In this document: in pieces, positions 34,616-44,042 of the stretch | Position numbering within the stretch: the stretch's first letter is position 1 | How the letters are laid out: each line of letters begins with the position of its first letter | Source: Pseudoflavonifractor sp. An184 | GTDB lineage: Bacteria > Bacillota > Clostridia > Oscillospirales > Oscillospiraceae | Assembly: GCF_002160305.1 (NCBI RefSeq) | Contig: NZ_NFKI01000003.1 | Coordinates: 1-64,000 of the forward strand | Direction: 5' to 3' | Length of the DNA: 64,000 nt | Program-made: the position numbers and the translations under genes | The notes under the pieces: model-generated | What the model was told of the DNA's origin: nothing | Database searches by the model: none | What the model saw: only the letters and a program-made list of their open reading frames with translations

Positions 34616-37078
34616 TTAATATGGGTTCACATCTACGTAAAGGGTAATCCCTTTATTGTCCTTGTCCCGATGGGCTGTCCGCAGCAGTTCCGCCAGCAGC
34701 AGCCGCAGCGGGTGCCGGTTGGGGGCCGTCAGGGTCAGCCGGTAGCGGTAGCGGTTGTTCACCTTGGCCACCGGGGCCGGGGCGGGCCCCAGCAGCTGCC
34801 ACTCCCGGTCCTCCAGCCGGCGCAGCCCCTCCTCCAGCGCCTGCCGGAAACGGATGCAGGCCCGCAGCACGCCCGGCTCGTTGGCCCCCGAGGCGGTGAT
34901 GAGAAAAATATCCCGGAAGGGGGGCTCCTGCCGCAGCTGGCGCAGCTGCACCTCGGTGCGGTAGAAGTTGTCGTAGTCCTGCCGGGCGGAGAACCGGACC
35001 ACATCGTGCTCGGGGGTGTAGGTCTGAATCAGGGCCCGGCCCGTCTTCTCCCCCCGGCCCGCCCGGCCCACCACCTGGGTGAGCAGGGAGAAGGTGCGCT
35101 CCCCCGCCCGGAAGTCGTCCACAAACAGGGACTGGTCCGCCAGGATGACCCCCACCAGGGTGACGTTCTCAAAGTCCAGTCCCTTGGCCACCATCTGGGT
35201 CCCCACCAGGATGGGCACGTTTTTCTTCTGAAACTCCTCCAGAATGGCCTCGTGGGACCGGGAGGCGGTGATGGTGTCCGTGTCCATGCGCAGGATGGGG
35301 GTCTGGGGAAAGAGCTCCTGGAGCTCCTCCTGGACCTTCTGGGTGCCCACCCCAATGAAGTTGAGCCCTCCGCCGCACACCGGGCAGGCCCTGGGCAGAG
35401 GCTGGGAGTAGCCGCAGTAGTGGCACATGAGCCGCCCGTTGGCCGAGTGGTAGGTGAGCTTCACCGAGCACCGGGGGCACTCGGGCACGTGGCCGCACTC
35501 CCCGCAGGACACCATCCGGCTGGCCCCCCGGCGGTTCAGGAACAGGATGGCCTGCTCCCCCCGCACCAGATTCTCCTCCAGCTCCTGCCGCAGGGCGCGG
35601 CTGATGGAGGTGCCGTTGCCCGCCCTCAGCTCCTCCTTCATGTCCACGATGTGGACCTGGGGCAGGGCCTTCTGGTTGTAGCGCTGCCGCAGGGTGAAGC
35701 AGCGGTAGCTGCCGCTCTGGGCGGCGTACATGGTCTCCACCGACGGGGTGGCCGAGCCCAGCAGCAGCAGGGCGTTCTCCTGCACACAGCGGTACTTGGC
35801 CACCTCCCGGGCGTGGTAACGGGGGTTGTTCTCCGACTTGTAGCTGGCCTCCTGCTCCTCGTCCAGGATGACGATCCCCAGGTTGGACAGGGGGGCGAAC
35901 ACCGCCGAGCGGGTGCCGATGACCACCGGGGCCTCCCCCCGGCGGATGCGCTTCCACTCGTCGTACCGCTCCCCCGCCCGGAGAGAGCTGTGGAGCACCG
36001 CCACCTTGTCCCCGAAGTGGGCGGCAAAGATGCGCAGCAGCTGGGGGGTCAGGGCGATCTCAGGCACCAGGAACAGGGCGGTCTTTCCCCGCTGCAAAGT
36101 CTCCTGGATCAGACGCAGGTAGACCTGGGTCTTTCCGCTTCCCGTCACCCCGTACAGCAGGGCGGCCGCCGGCTGTCCCGTCCGGCACAGGGCGTCCAGG
36201 CCCTGGAAGGCCGCCTCCTGCTCCTCATTGAGGAGGATGGGGCCGGCCGGTTCCACCTCCGCCACGGCGGGGCGGCGGAATACCTCCTGCTCCTCCAGGG
36301 TGAGGATGCCGCTCTTCTCCAGGGACTTGATGGTGGGCATGGAGGCCCCGGTGAAGTAGCACAGCTCCTTGGCGGGAGCCGCCCCCAGCTGGCACAGGAG
36401 CTCGGTGACAGAATAGCGCAGCGGCGCCGTCCTGCGGCGGGGGGTGACCCGTGCCATGGCCTCCTCCGCCGGCATGGCCAGCACCGCCAATTTCTCCTTT
36501 TTATCTCCGATGCCCCGCTGTGCGCTGGTGATCCGCTCTGCGGCCCCCCGGTCAATCAGCGTCCGGATGGCGCCGTCCGGGTCCTTGGCCCCAAAGGCGG
36601 TGCGGATCTGTTCCATGTCGCCCTGTCCGCCCCAGGCCAGCAGCAGCTCCGCCAGCTTCTGGGCGGCTTTGGACTCCCCGGCGGCCTCGAAGGCCGCCGC
36701 CCGGTCCACTCCATCCTTCAGGGCGACGCAGTCCCGCAGGGCGTAGTACAGCCCCGCAGGGAGCATGGCCTTCACCGCGTCGTAGACGGTGCAGAAATAC
36801 CGCTCCCGCATCCACAGTGCCAGTTTCAGCAGCTTTTCGTCCAGCACCGGCCGGTCGTCCAGGGCGGCAGTCACATCCTTCAGGCCGCCCTCCGCCCCCT
36901 CCCGGCTCAGGGCCAGGACGACGCCGTCCGACCCCCGGTTGCCCGCCCCGAAGGGGACCAGCACCCGCATGCCGGGCCGCAGGCGGCCCTCCAGCTCCCG
37001 GGGGACCCGGTAGTCATAGGGCCGGTCGATGGCGTAGATCGCCTTGGCCACCGCCACCTTGGCCGTCATGTGTCCCAC
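34616..37078 (-). CDS. priA: primosomal replication-restart helicase PriA
   Basis: An 820-residue superfamily 2 helicase that reloads replication at stalled forks. N-terminal DNA-binding region (VAVAKAIYAIDRPYDY), Walker A LLYGVTGSGKTQVYL, DEEQ box VILDEEQEASY, and the eight-cysteine zinc site starting CGECGHVPECPRC then CHYCGYS...CPVCGG. The C-terminal motifs ILVGTQMVAKGLDFENV and VVGRAGRGEK are present. A GTG at 37078 has AGGGGA 5 nt upstream; the ATG at 37069 is the alternative. Confidence 0.95.
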   Translation of the reverse strand: MGHMTAKVAVAKAIYAIDRPYDYRVPRELEGRLRPGMRVLVPFGAGNRGSDGVVLALSREGAEGGLKDVTAALDDRPVLDEKLLKLALWMRERYFCTVYDAVKAMLPAGLYYALRDCVALKDGVDRAAAFEAAGESKAAQKLAELLLAWGGQGDMEQIRTAFGAKDPDGAIRTLIDRGAAERITSAQRGIGDKKEKLAVLAMPAEEAMARVTPRRRTAPLRYSVTELLCQLGAAPAKELCYFTGASMPTIKSLEKSGILTLEEQEVFRRPAVAEVEPAGPILLNEEQEAAFQGLDALCRTGQPAAALLYGVTGSGKTQVYLRLIQETLQRGKTALFLVPEIALTPQLLRIFAAHFGDKVAVLHSSLRAGERYDEWKRIRRGEAPVVIGTRSAVFAPLSNLGIVILDEEQEASYKSENNPRYHAREVAKYRCVQENALLLLGSATPSVETMYAAQSGSYRCFTLRQRYNQKALPQVHIVDMKEELRAGNGTSISRALRQELEENLVRGEQAILFLNRRGASRMVSCGECGHVPECPRCSVKLTYHSANGRLMCHYCGYSQPLPRACPVCGGGLNFIGVGTQKVQEELQELFPQTPILRMDTDTITASRSHEAILEEFQKKNVPILVGTQMVAKGLDFENVTLVGVILADQSLFVDDFRAGERTFSLLTQVVGRAGRGEKTGRALIQTYTPEHDVVRFSARQDYDNFYRTEVQLRQLRQEPPFRDIFLITASGANEPGVLRACIRFRQALEEGLRRLEDREWQLLGPAPAPVAKVNNRYRYRLTLTAPNRHPLRLLLAELLRTAHRDKDNKGITLYVDVNPY

Positions 37079-37102
37079 GGGCTTCCCCTCTCCCCTTCGC
37101 TC

Positions 37103-37330
37103 TTACTGGGGCTGGCTCTGTTCCAGCTGGTTCATCTGCTCCAGCTGCTCGTCCAGCTTGCCGTCGGCCACCTCCTGGATGGCGATGCTCACCGACTTCT
37201 CGTCCAGGGGCTCTCCGGCCAGCTCGGCCTCGGTGGAGATCTCCCGGGCCCGGTGGGCCACCACGTTCACCAGCTTATAGCGGCTGGGCACCTTGTTCAG
37301 CAGGTCTCTCATAGCAGGATACAGCATCAT
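37103..37330 (-). CDS. rpoZ: RNA polymerase omega subunit RpoZ
   Basis: A 75-residue omega subunit that helps assemble beta-prime. The conserved core is SRYKLVNVVAHRAREIS and the helix with EKSVSIAIQEVADGKL. Gene order gmk-rpoZ-priA is standard for Firmicutes, although coaBC, which often lies between rpoZ and priA, is absent here. Confidence 0.93.
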   Translation of the reverse strand: MMLYPAMRDLLNKVPSRYKLVNVVAHRAREISTEAELAGEPLDEKSVSIAIQEVADGKLDEQLEQMNQLEQSQPQ

Positions 37331-37357
37331 AGGGCATAACTCCTCTTTTCTTCAAAA

Positions 37358-37969
37358 TCACGCAAATTGAGCCAGCATATGGCTCCGATTGGGCACGCGG
37401 CACTCCGCCGCAGTGAGAATGGCGGCGATCTCCTCCACCGCGTTGGACACCTTGTCGTTGATGACCAGGTAGTCGTACTTGGGGATCTCCCGGAACTCCT
37501 GCCGGGCCTTCTCCAGGCGGCCGGCGATCACGTCCTCGCTGTCCGTGTTCCGCCGGTGGAGCCGGCGGGAGAGCTCCTCAAAGGACGGTGGGATGATAAA
37601 GATAAACAGGGCGTCGGGGCAGCGCTCCCGCACCTTGGCCGCTCCCTGGACCTCAATGTCCAGCAGCACATCGATCCCCGCCGCCAGCTTCTCCTGGATG
37701 AGCTTCAGGGAGGTGCCGTAGTAATTATGGACATACTCCGCAAACTCCAAAAGCTCGTCGGCGGCGATCATCCGCTCAAACTCCTCCCGGGAGACAAAGT
37801 TGTAGTTTACGCCGTTCTGCTCCCCCACCCGGGGCTGCCGGGTGGTGTAGGACACCGAGAAATAGATGTTGTCCCGCTGACCCAGCAGCTCGGCGATCAC
37901 CGTGCTCTTTCCCACCCCGGAGGGGCCGGAGAGGACGATCAGCTGTCCCCGCTCTTTCTTTCGCGTCAT
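37358..37969 (-). CDS. gmk: guanylate kinase Gmk
   Basis: A 203-residue P-loop kinase converting GMP to GDP. P-loop [16 protein letters not shown]-binding [20 protein letters not shown] and [11 protein letters not shown]. Its ATG overlaps the remA stop by 4 nt. Confidence 0.97.
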   Translation of the reverse strand: MTRKKERGQLIVLSGPSGVGKSTVIAELLGQRDNIYFSVSYTTRQPRVGEQNGVNYNFVSREEFERMIAADELLEFAEYVHNYYGTSLKLIQEKLAAGIDVLLDIEVQGAAKVRERCPDALFIFIIPPSFEELSRRLHRRNTDSEDVIAGRLEKARQEFREIPKYDYLVINDKVSNAVEEIAAILTAAECRVPNRSHMLAQFA

Positions 37970-38229
37970 TCGTCTTCCTCCTCTCCCGTGTCCTTCTCAT
38001 CCTCCAGGCGGTTGGCCACCGTCTCCGGCTGGAGGGCGGAGAGCACCAGGTGGTCGTTGTCCATCACCAGCACCGCCCTCGTCCGCCGCCCGTAGCTGGC
38101 GTCAATGAGCACGCCCCGCTCCCGGGCCTCCTGGACCATCCGCTTGATGGGGGCGGAGTCCGGGCTGACGATGGCGATGAGCCGCCCGGCGGAGATCATA
38201 TTTCCAAATCCAATGTTGATGAGCTTCAA
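37966..38229 (-). CDS. remA: RemA/DUF370 DNA-binding regulator
   Basis: An 87-residue protein matching RemA, which in Bacillus binds DNA as ring-like oligomers and activates biofilm-matrix and osmoprotection genes. Signatures: [28 protein letters not shown] and [15 protein letters not shown]. The tail is acidic ([12 protein letters not shown]). The start is TTG behind a G-rich site. Genomic position between yicC and gmk is conserved in Firmicutes. Confidence 0.92.
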   Translation of the reverse strand: MKLINIGFGNMISAGRLIAIVSPDSAPIKRMVQEARERGVLIDASYGRRTRAVLVMDNDHLVLSALQPETVANRLEDEKDTGEEEDE

Positions 38230-38241
38230 TCCGCCGCCCCC

Positions 38242-39120
38242 TTACTCAATATTCTGCACCTGCTCCCGGATCTTCTCGATCTCCGCCTTGATGTCCACCA
38301 CGTGGCGGGCGATCTCCAGGTCGCTGCACTTGGAGCCGATGGTGTTGGCCTCCCGGTTGAACTCCTGGATCAGGAAGTCCAGCTTCCGGCCCACGGCCCC
38401 TCCCTTGGAGAGCATTCCCCGCAGCTGCTCGATGTGGCTGCGCAGGCGGACGGTCTCCTCGTCCACCGCCACCTTGTCGGCAAAGATGGCCGCCTCGGTG
38501 AGGATGCGGGCGGGGTCGATCTGGGTGTTGGAGAGGACCTCCTGCATCCGGGCCTCCAGCTTGGCGCGGTACTCGGACACGGTCTGGGGAGAGCGCTCCT
38601 CCACCTGGCCCACCAGCGTCTCGATGGTCTGGGCCCGGGAGAGCACGTCCGCCTCCAGCCGCGCCCCCTCCCGGGTGCGCATCTGGTCGAAGTCGGCCAG
38701 GGCCCGGTCCAGCACGGCGCAGATGGCCGCCGCCCGCCCCTCCAGGTCCTCCTCCGTCTTTTCCGCCAGCAGCACGTCGGGGAACCGGGACAGCAGGGAC
38801 ACCGAGATGTCCTGGGGCAGCTCATAGGTCCCCGCCAGCTCCTTCAGCGCGGCAAAATAGCCGTCGGCCACCGGGCGGTTCACCGACACCTTCACCTGCT
38901 CGGCCCCTGTGTTGTCCAGGGTCACAAACACATCCACCTTGCCCCGGGAGATGGTGTTCTGCACCCGGGACTTGATGGCCTCCTCCGCGAACAGGTAGAG
39001 CCGGGGCATGCGCACATTGCAGTCCAGATACCGGTTGTTCACCGACCGCAGCTCCACCGTAATGGTACACCCTGCGACGGTATCCTCCGCCCGGCCGTAC
39101 CCTGTCATACTTTTGACCAA
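38242..39120 (-). CDS. YicC/YloC-family endoribonuclease
   Basis: A 292-residue YicC-like protein; family members are RNases acting on structured small RNAs. Signature N-terminus VKSMTGYGRAE and ELRSVNNRYLDCNVRMPR. The C-terminal DUF1732 part contains KVAVDEETVRLRSHIEQLR and the strongly conserved GRKLDFLIQEFNREANTIGSK. The start is TTG with GGAG 9 nt upstream. Confidence 0.93.
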   Translation of the reverse strand: MVKSMTGYGRAEDTVAGCTITVELRSVNNRYLDCNVRMPRLYLFAEEAIKSRVQNTISRGKVDVFVTLDNTGAEQVKVSVNRPVADGYFAALKELAGTYELPQDISVSLLSRFPDVLLAEKTEEDLEGRAAAICAVLDRALADFDQMRTREGARLEADVLSRAQTIETLVGQVEERSPQTVSEYRAKLEARMQEVLSNTQIDPARILTEAAIFADKVAVDEETVRLRSHIEQLRGMLSKGGAVGRKLDFLIQEFNREANTIGSKCSDLEIARHVVDIKAEIEKIREQVQNIE

Positions 39121-39147
39121 ATCAGGTCACTCCCTCATGTTCACATT

Positions 39148-39666
39148 CTACATCCCCTTGGGCCGCAGCCGGGCGTTGAGCCCACCGATCAGCCGGGACA
39201 GAGCGATGTCATACAAAATAAAGATCACGTTGCCCGCCAAATAGAGGACCCACGCCTGGGCGCTCATCCACTCCGGGAGGGCGGGCAGAAACAGCTCCCG
39301 GAAGGCAAACCACAGCAGGGTCAGGGCCGCGTTGAAATAGACCAGCTTCCCGGCCCACTCCGCAGTGCGGCTCTTCAGCTGCTCCAGGCGGCTCTTGACC
39401 ACCGGGTACAGGCCCAGAAACACCAGGTACATCAGAGCCACCCCCTTGTCCGGCAGGAGCAGCAGCCCCAGAATGGAGGCCGCCGCCCAGCACAGCAGGC
39501 CCGCGCCCCGTCCGGCGGCCAGAACGGCCCCCACCGGGAACAGGCCCGCCACCGCAGTCACCCCCAGCTGTCCCGAGGGGACTACGCAGGCCAGCCACAG
39601 CACGGCCAGACTGCCCGCGGCCAGCACGCCGCCCAGGGCCACCTGCCAAGTCTTTGTCACTTTCAT
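39148..39666 (-). CDS. multi-pass membrane protein of unknown function
   Basis: A 172-residue protein with about five hydrophobic helices (for example LAVLWLACVVPS, LLCWAAASILGLLLL, GVALMYLVFLGLYPVV, LVYFNAALTLLWFAF and WVLYLAGNVIFILYDIAL) and a short basic tail. It superficially resembles small ECF-type substrate-binding membrane proteins, but I see no diagnostic motif. It starts 1 nt after the J-domain gene stop and is probably in the same transcript. Confidence 0.8.
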   Translation of the reverse strand: MKVTKTWQVALGGVLAAGSLAVLWLACVVPSGQLGVTAVAGLFPVGAVLAAGRGAGLLCWAAASILGLLLLPDKGVALMYLVFLGLYPVVKSRLEQLKSRTAEWAGKLVYFNAALTLLWFAFRELFLPALPEWMSAQAWVLYLAGNVIFILYDIALSRLIGGLNARLRPKGM

Positions 39667-39667
39667 C

Positions 39668-40282
39668 TCAGTTGCAGCCTCCGCACAGACAGTTCAGGCA
39701 CAGCATGGTGGTACAGCAGTCCAGGGAGTCCATTCCGCCGCTGTTTCCATAGGGGCGGTAGGCCTGGCCGCCCCGCTGCATCATGTTCAGGGCCTGGCGG
39801 TACTCCGGGTTGCCCGGCTCCATCTGGACGGCCAGATTGTAGTTCTGCATGGCCTCGTCCAGCCAGCCCCGGCGGTAGGCGATGCTGCCCATGAGGAAGT
39901 ACCACTCGCCGCTCTTCTGGGGCACCTCCTGAAGCAGGCGCTCGGCGGAGTTCAGGTCCCCCATGTTGATGAGGTTGCGCACCCGGTTGAAGGTGGGGTT
40001 GTTGGTCCCGCCGTAGGACTGCTGCTGATAGCCATATTGGTAGCCGCCCGAGGAGGACGAGGAGGACTGGCTGTAACCGCCCCCTCCGCCGCCGCTGCGC
40101 TGCTTCTGGATGGCCTCGTAGGCCTCGTTGACCTCTTTCATCTTCTCCTCGGCCAGGTCGGCCAGGGGGTTGTCCACGTAGTTGTCGGGGTGATATTTGC
40201 GGGCCAGCTCCCGGTAGGCCTTCTTGATCTCCTGGTCGCTGGCGTCGGGCTTGACGCCCAGAACGCTGTACGGATCTCTCAT
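39668..40282 (-). CDS. J-domain protein with TPR-like region and Cys-rich tail
   Basis: A 204-residue protein. The N-terminal J-domain (about 1-65) has the HPD motif ([11 protein letters not shown]), which stimulates DnaK-type chaperones. A Gly/Ser/Gln/Tyr-rich linker follows, then a helical TPR-like repeat ([39 protein letters not shown]). The tail carries six cysteines ([17 protein letters not shown]) that could bind metal or form disulfides. The ATG at 40282 overlaps the upstream DUF5685 stop by 4 nt and follows a GGAG, so I preferred it to 40297. Confidence 0.88.
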   Translation of the reverse strand: MRDPYSVLGVKPDASDQEIKKAYRELARKYHPDNYVDNPLADLAEEKMKEVNEAYEAIQKQRSGGGGGGYSQSSSSSSGGYQYGYQQQSYGGTNNPTFNRVRNLINMGDLNSAERLLQEVPQKSGEWYFLMGSIAYRRGWLDEAMQNYNLAVQMEPGNPEYRQALNMMQRGGQAYRPYGNSGGMDSLDCCTTMLCLNCLCGGCN

Positions 40283-41151
40283 GTGTTGTGTCTCCATATC
40301 TTTTGTTTTTGGATCTGCTTCCAGCTCCCGTCGAACACAGCCTGCTGCACCAGCGGGAGGCCCAGATACAGAATATTCTCAATCACCGGCCAGCGGCATC
40401 CGAAGTCCGCCAGCTGGGCCGCCGAACCCATCAGGTTCAGCGAGTGGTCCAGAGTCCGCCTCATGGCCTCGCCGTCCCCCTCCGGTCCGAAGCGGGCGGC
40501 CACGGCGTTGTAGTTCCCCGAGGCCCGGTCCTCCTCCAGGTCGTCCTGGGCGTCGATGAGGTAGATCCACCTCCCCAGGTGGTAGAGCAGCTGCTGAAGC
40601 GCCCGGTCCCGGGCCGCCTCCCCGGAGGCCGGGGCCGCCCCCTGGAGGAGCACCGCGAAGGTGTCCGCCGCCCGGTCCATGGAGGAGCACCCCTCCGCCT
40701 CCAGGGTGGAGAGCTTCTCCAGGCTCTCCCGCACACAGCGGTCGAACTCCGGACGGCGGCGGGCCGCCTTCCGGTAGGCCGGCTTCAGCAGGAGGGCCAG
40801 CGTCCGGGCGGGAATCCCCTTCCAGAGGCCGCTGTCCCGGGCCTTGTCCCGGAGCTGCCACCAAGTGAGCACCACGCTCTCGTCCGCCGCCGCGTCCAGG
40901 GCCTCCGACGGCTGGCACATGGGCTTTTTCAGCAGGGGGTTGGCGTGGCACCGCCCCCGGCAGGGGGCAAAGCGCTCCTCCGGCTCAGAGAGCAGGAGGG
41001 CCAGAAAGGTGAAGTCGTAGTTGAGGAACATGGGGGCCAGCCACCCGTACCGCCGGCGCATGGCGCCGCACAGGCCGCAGTAGGTGGCTTTGTACAGGTC
41101 AAAGTCCCGGCATTTCAGTTCCTCCCGGACAGGCCGGACATAGCCGAACAC
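40279..41151 (-). CDS. DUF5685 family protein
   Basis: A 290-residue protein of the DUF5685 family, often encoded beside J-domain proteins in clostridia; its function is unknown. Conserved cysteines cluster near the N-terminus ([15 protein letters not shown] and [10 protein letters not shown]...KPMCQ), suggesting a metal or iron-sulfur site. The remaining sequence is helical, with an acidic [15 protein letters not shown] segment reminiscent of prenyltransferase-like helices. Coupled by overlap to the J-domain gene. Confidence 0.8.
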   Translation of the reverse strand: MFGYVRPVREELKCRDFDLYKATYCGLCGAMRRRYGWLAPMFLNYDFTFLALLLSEPEERFAPCRGRCHANPLLKKPMCQPSEALDAAADESVVLTWWQLRDKARDSGLWKGIPARTLALLLKPAYRKAARRRPEFDRCVRESLEKLSTLEAEGCSSMDRAADTFAVLLQGAAPASGEAARDRALQQLLYHLGRWIYLIDAQDDLEEDRASGNYNAVAARFGPEGDGEAMRRTLDHSLNLMGSAAQLADFGCRWPVIENILYLGLPLVQQAVFDGSWKQIQKQKIWRHNT

Positions 41152-41163
41152 GCATCCACCGCC

Positions 41164-41583
41164 TTACGCCTGGTGGCGCAGGATGACAAACTCCGGCTTC
41201 TGGCTGCGGGTGATCCAGCGGTTGACCCACACGGCGGGCAGAAAACCCACCAGCAGGCCCACGGCCGCAGTCCCCACCGAGGCACCCTCGCCCAGTCCCA
41301 GGGCCATCCCCGCCAGGTAGCCCAGAGCCAGGAAAATACAGGGCACGCCGAACACCAGGGCGGACAGGCCGATGGAGTGGCCGGCGGAGGGCTCCACCTC
41401 CACCCGCTCCCCCGGCTTGGTGCCGATGGGGTCGCTGGCCAGGGCCAGCAGCTCTCCCTGGGGCTTCTGCATGCAGCCGGCGCAGTTTCCGCCGCAGCTC
41501 AGGCCGCACTCCACCTGCCGCAGGAGGGAGACCTCCACCACGCCCTCTTTGATCTGCTTTTTTACGATTGCGCTTTGTACCAT
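41164..41583 (-). CDS. RseC/SoxR-reducing-like membrane protein
   Basis: A 139-residue protein with an N-terminal cytosolic part bearing four cysteines (CGLSCGGNCAGC) followed by two transmembrane helices. This is the layout of the RseC family, linked in other bacteria to SoxR reduction and Rnf-type electron transfer. Here its partners are unclear; it lies upstream of two other Cys-rich proteins on the same strand. Confidence 0.82.
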   Translation of the reverse strand: MVQSAIVKKQIKEGVVEVSLLRQVECGLSCGGNCAGCMQKPQGELLALASDPIGTKPGERVEVEPSAGHSIGLSALVFGVPCIFLALGYLAGMALGLGEGASVGTAAVGLLVGFLPAVWVNRWITRSQKPEFVILRHQA

Positions 41584-41604
41584 AGAAATGAAACGCCTCC
41601 GATG

Positions 41605-42843
41605 TTACTGGGTAATGTTTACGCTGATGGTATAGGTGCCGATGACCCCCACCTCGTCGCTGGCGTCCAGGTAGACCTGGGCCGGGACGGACCGGATGCC
41701 GGTGCCCGCCACGTCGGACAGGTCCGCCACGATGCGCAGCTGGCTGGCGTCAATCTGGTCCAGCACGCTGGCGCTCCCCCGGACCACCACCGTCCGGGTG
41801 GTGGTCACCAGATCCGCCCCGTAGGGGTCGGGCACGTTGATAACAGAAATATTGGTCACGTCAAAGGACCGGGTCTCCAGCCCGCTGACGGTGACGGTCA
41901 CCTGGGCCTCGGTCACCCCGTCCGCATTCTCCAGGGTGGGCGAGAGCTCAATGGGCATGGTGATGGTGGAGGTGCCGATCACCTGGGACAGGTCGATGCT
42001 GCCCAGGGAGATCTCGGTGAGGGCGGACAGCTCCTCCTGGGTGCCCACCACCGTGATGGTCTTGGGCTGGATGTTCACCGTGACGGTCCCGTTGTCCGCC
42101 GAGGCGCCGCCGCCGGGGATGAGGTTGACCGTCAGGTCCACCTCCTTGACCACGCCCACCGTCATGGTGACGTAGGCGGTGTCCTGGCTGAGGGTCACAT
42201 TGGTGTCGGTGATCTCGTTGCCGTCGGCGTCCAGCATGACCAGGGGCAGGCTGCCGGCAAAGGACTGGTCCAGATTCTCCGCCTGGAGCACGGCCACCAC
42301 CCGGCGGACCCGGGCCACCGCGTCCGGCGTGCCGCTGACGGTCACCGTCTCAGGGTCGGCCACCGGCGTCCCGGCCTGATAGCCGTCGGCCACATTGCCC
42401 TCCAGCCGGACCTCCACGTTCATGGTCTCGGTGGTCAGGGTGTCCACTGTGACGGTGATGGTCTGGGTCTCCTGGTTGGCGGGGAAGTAGGCGTCCGTGG
42501 TGTCCACGTTGGTGGGCAGCCGGGGCGTGCAGGCCAGCTCATAGGAGCCCGCCTCCGTGATGGTGGACACATCCACCGTGGCCACAATGTTGTTCCGGTT
42601 CAGGTTCCGCTGGACGCTCCAGGGGGCGTTCACCGTCACATTGACCGTGTCCTGGGACAGGCTGGCCACCGTCAGTCCCCGCTCGTTGAGCACCCGGCTG
42701 TTGGTGATCTGGACCGGGACATTATAAATGGTATAGTCGCTGGCGGTGTTCTGCACATTCCGGATATACAGCCAGAAGGCCACCGCAATCAGGACGGAGA
42801 CAAGGATATAGAGCCAGCGGCTTTCCTTCAGACGCTCCATCAT
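41605..42843 (-). CDS. cdaR: YbbR-domain protein CdaR
   Basis: A 412-residue extracytoplasmic protein with one N-terminal transmembrane helix (WLYILVSVLIAVAFWLYIR) and about four YbbR beta-domains. CdaR regulates the c-di-AMP synthase CdaA. Its start overlaps the cdaA stop by 4 nt, the usual cdaA-cdaR arrangement. Confidence 0.92.
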   Translation of the reverse strand: MMERLKESRWLYILVSVLIAVAFWLYIRNVQNTASDYTIYNVPVQITNSRVLNERGLTVASLSQDTVNVTVNAPWSVQRNLNRNNIVATVDVSTITEAGSYELACTPRLPTNVDTTDAYFPANQETQTITVTVDTLTTETMNVEVRLEGNVADGYQAGTPVADPETVTVSGTPDAVARVRRVVAVLQAENLDQSFAGSLPLVMLDADGNEITDTNVTLSQDTAYVTMTVGVVKEVDLTVNLIPGGGASADNGTVTVNIQPKTITVVGTQEELSALTEISLGSIDLSQVIGTSTITMPIELSPTLENADGVTEAQVTVTVSGLETRSFDVTNISVINVPDPYGADLVTTTRTVVVRGSASVLDQIDASQLRIVADLSDVAGTGIRSVPAQVYLDASDEVGVIGTYTISVNITQ

Positions 42844-43712
42844 TCCTCCCCCTCCTTCTTTCCACGGCTGATCAGATTGGACAGAAGGCCGCTCAGATTC
42901 AGGTTTTTCTCCTCCTCCGCCTCCTCGGGCAGCAGTTCGTTGCGCAGCAGGCGCTCCAGGGTCTCCGGGGCCAGATGGCGCTTGAGCATGCCGCCCATGG
43001 CGGCGGAGATGGAGCCGGTCTCCTCAGAGACGATGACCACCACCGCGTCGGAGTGCTCGCTCATGCCGATGCCCGCCCGGTGGCGCATGCCCAGATCCCG
43101 GCTCAGATTCACATTGCCGGACAGGGGGAGCATACAGCCCGCCCCCACAATACGCCCCTCCCGCACGATGACCGCGCCGTCGTGGAGGGGGGCCTTGTTC
43201 CAAAACAGATTCTTCAACAGCTCGCTGGACACGGAACAGTCCAGGGGGGTTCCGGTCTTGATCACGTCGTCCAGCAGATTTTTCCGCTCAAAGACCATGA
43301 GGGCCCCCACCTTGTCCTTGGACATGGAGGTGTAGGCCTCCACCGTCTCCCGGATGGCGGTCTCCATGTCGTAGGGGGAGGCGGGGCGCTGGCTGCTGAA
43401 CATGCTGGACAGCTTCCCGCTGCCCAGCCGCTCCAGCACCCGGCGGATCTCCGGCTGAAACAGGATGACCAGGGCCAGGATGCCCCACTCCACCACCCAG
43501 TTCAGCACCCAGCTGGTGGCGGTGAGCTGCAGCCAGTCGGCCGCGGCGATGGCCACGATCAGCACCAGGACGCCCTTGATGACCCGGCCGGAGCTGCTCT
43601 TCCGCATGATCCACAGCAGCTGGTAGATGGCAACGGACAAGATGGCGATGTCGATCAGATCGAAGATCCGGATGGTGGTGACAAACGGGATCTCCTCCTG
43701 AATAAAGCTCAT
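42840..43712 (-). CDS. cdaA: diadenylate cyclase CdaA
   Basis: A 290-residue membrane enzyme making c-di-AMP. Three N-terminal helices (about 15-85) precede the DAC domain. Diagnostic motifs are APLHDGAVIV (DGA) and GMRHRAGIG (RHR), plus the VIVSEETG strand. I chose the ATG at 43712, 6 nt after a GGAG; a TTG slightly upstream is possible. Transcribed from the promoter at 43816-43844. glmM, frequently the third gene, is not adjacent. Confidence 0.94.
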   Translation of the reverse strand: MSFIQEEIPFVTTIRIFDLIDIAILSVAIYQLLWIMRKSSSGRVIKGVLVLIVAIAAADWLQLTATSWVLNWVVEWGILALVILFQPEIRRVLERLGSGKLSSMFSSQRPASPYDMETAIRETVEAYTSMSKDKVGALMVFERKNLLDDVIKTGTPLDCSVSSELLKNLFWNKAPLHDGAVIVREGRIVGAGCMLPLSGNVNLSRDLGMRHRAGIGMSEHSDAVVVIVSEETGSISAAMGGMLKRHLAPETLERLLRNELLPEEAEEEKNLNLSGLLSNLISRGKKEGEE

Positions 43713-43815
43713 CAACGTCTCCAACAACGCGACCCCTTCCTTCCTGCTGTGATTGACGGCCACTCCCCAGCCGGGCCGAAGCCAGCCCTTTGGAGACAAC
43801 ATGTCTATCTTAGTT

Positions 43816-43844
43816 ATTATACGATATTCCAGACGGGATGGCAA
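43816..43844 (-). promoter_or_regulatory. promoter of cdaA-cdaR
   Basis: TTGCCA (43839-43844), 17 bp, TATAAT (43816-43821) on the minus strand, about 100 nt upstream of cdaA. The other half of this 330-bp divergent gap shows no gene. Confidence 0.7.
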
Positions 43845-44042
43845 CATGAATTCCCAGTCCAAGAATGAAAAATTCGTGAATTTTCCGTGTCCTTCTCTGG
43901 TGGAACAGCATCAATACGGCCCCCTCCGCCGGCCTTTTGCTTCCCGCGCTTTGGCCGGGCGCAAAGAATTTTTCGCCCTCTGCCGCACAATTCCCGGGAC
44001 AATCGTGTTATAAATAGAGAGCGAGAACAAGGAGGCGGTCCC

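Noticed and set aside
34148-37339. A 1063-codon open frame antisense to def, priA and rpoZ
   Set aside because: Opposite-strand shadow of GC-rich genes; composition is Gly/Leu/Val/His-biased with no domain, and the genes beneath are unmistakable. The same applies to long antisense frames over polC, prkC and rsmB.
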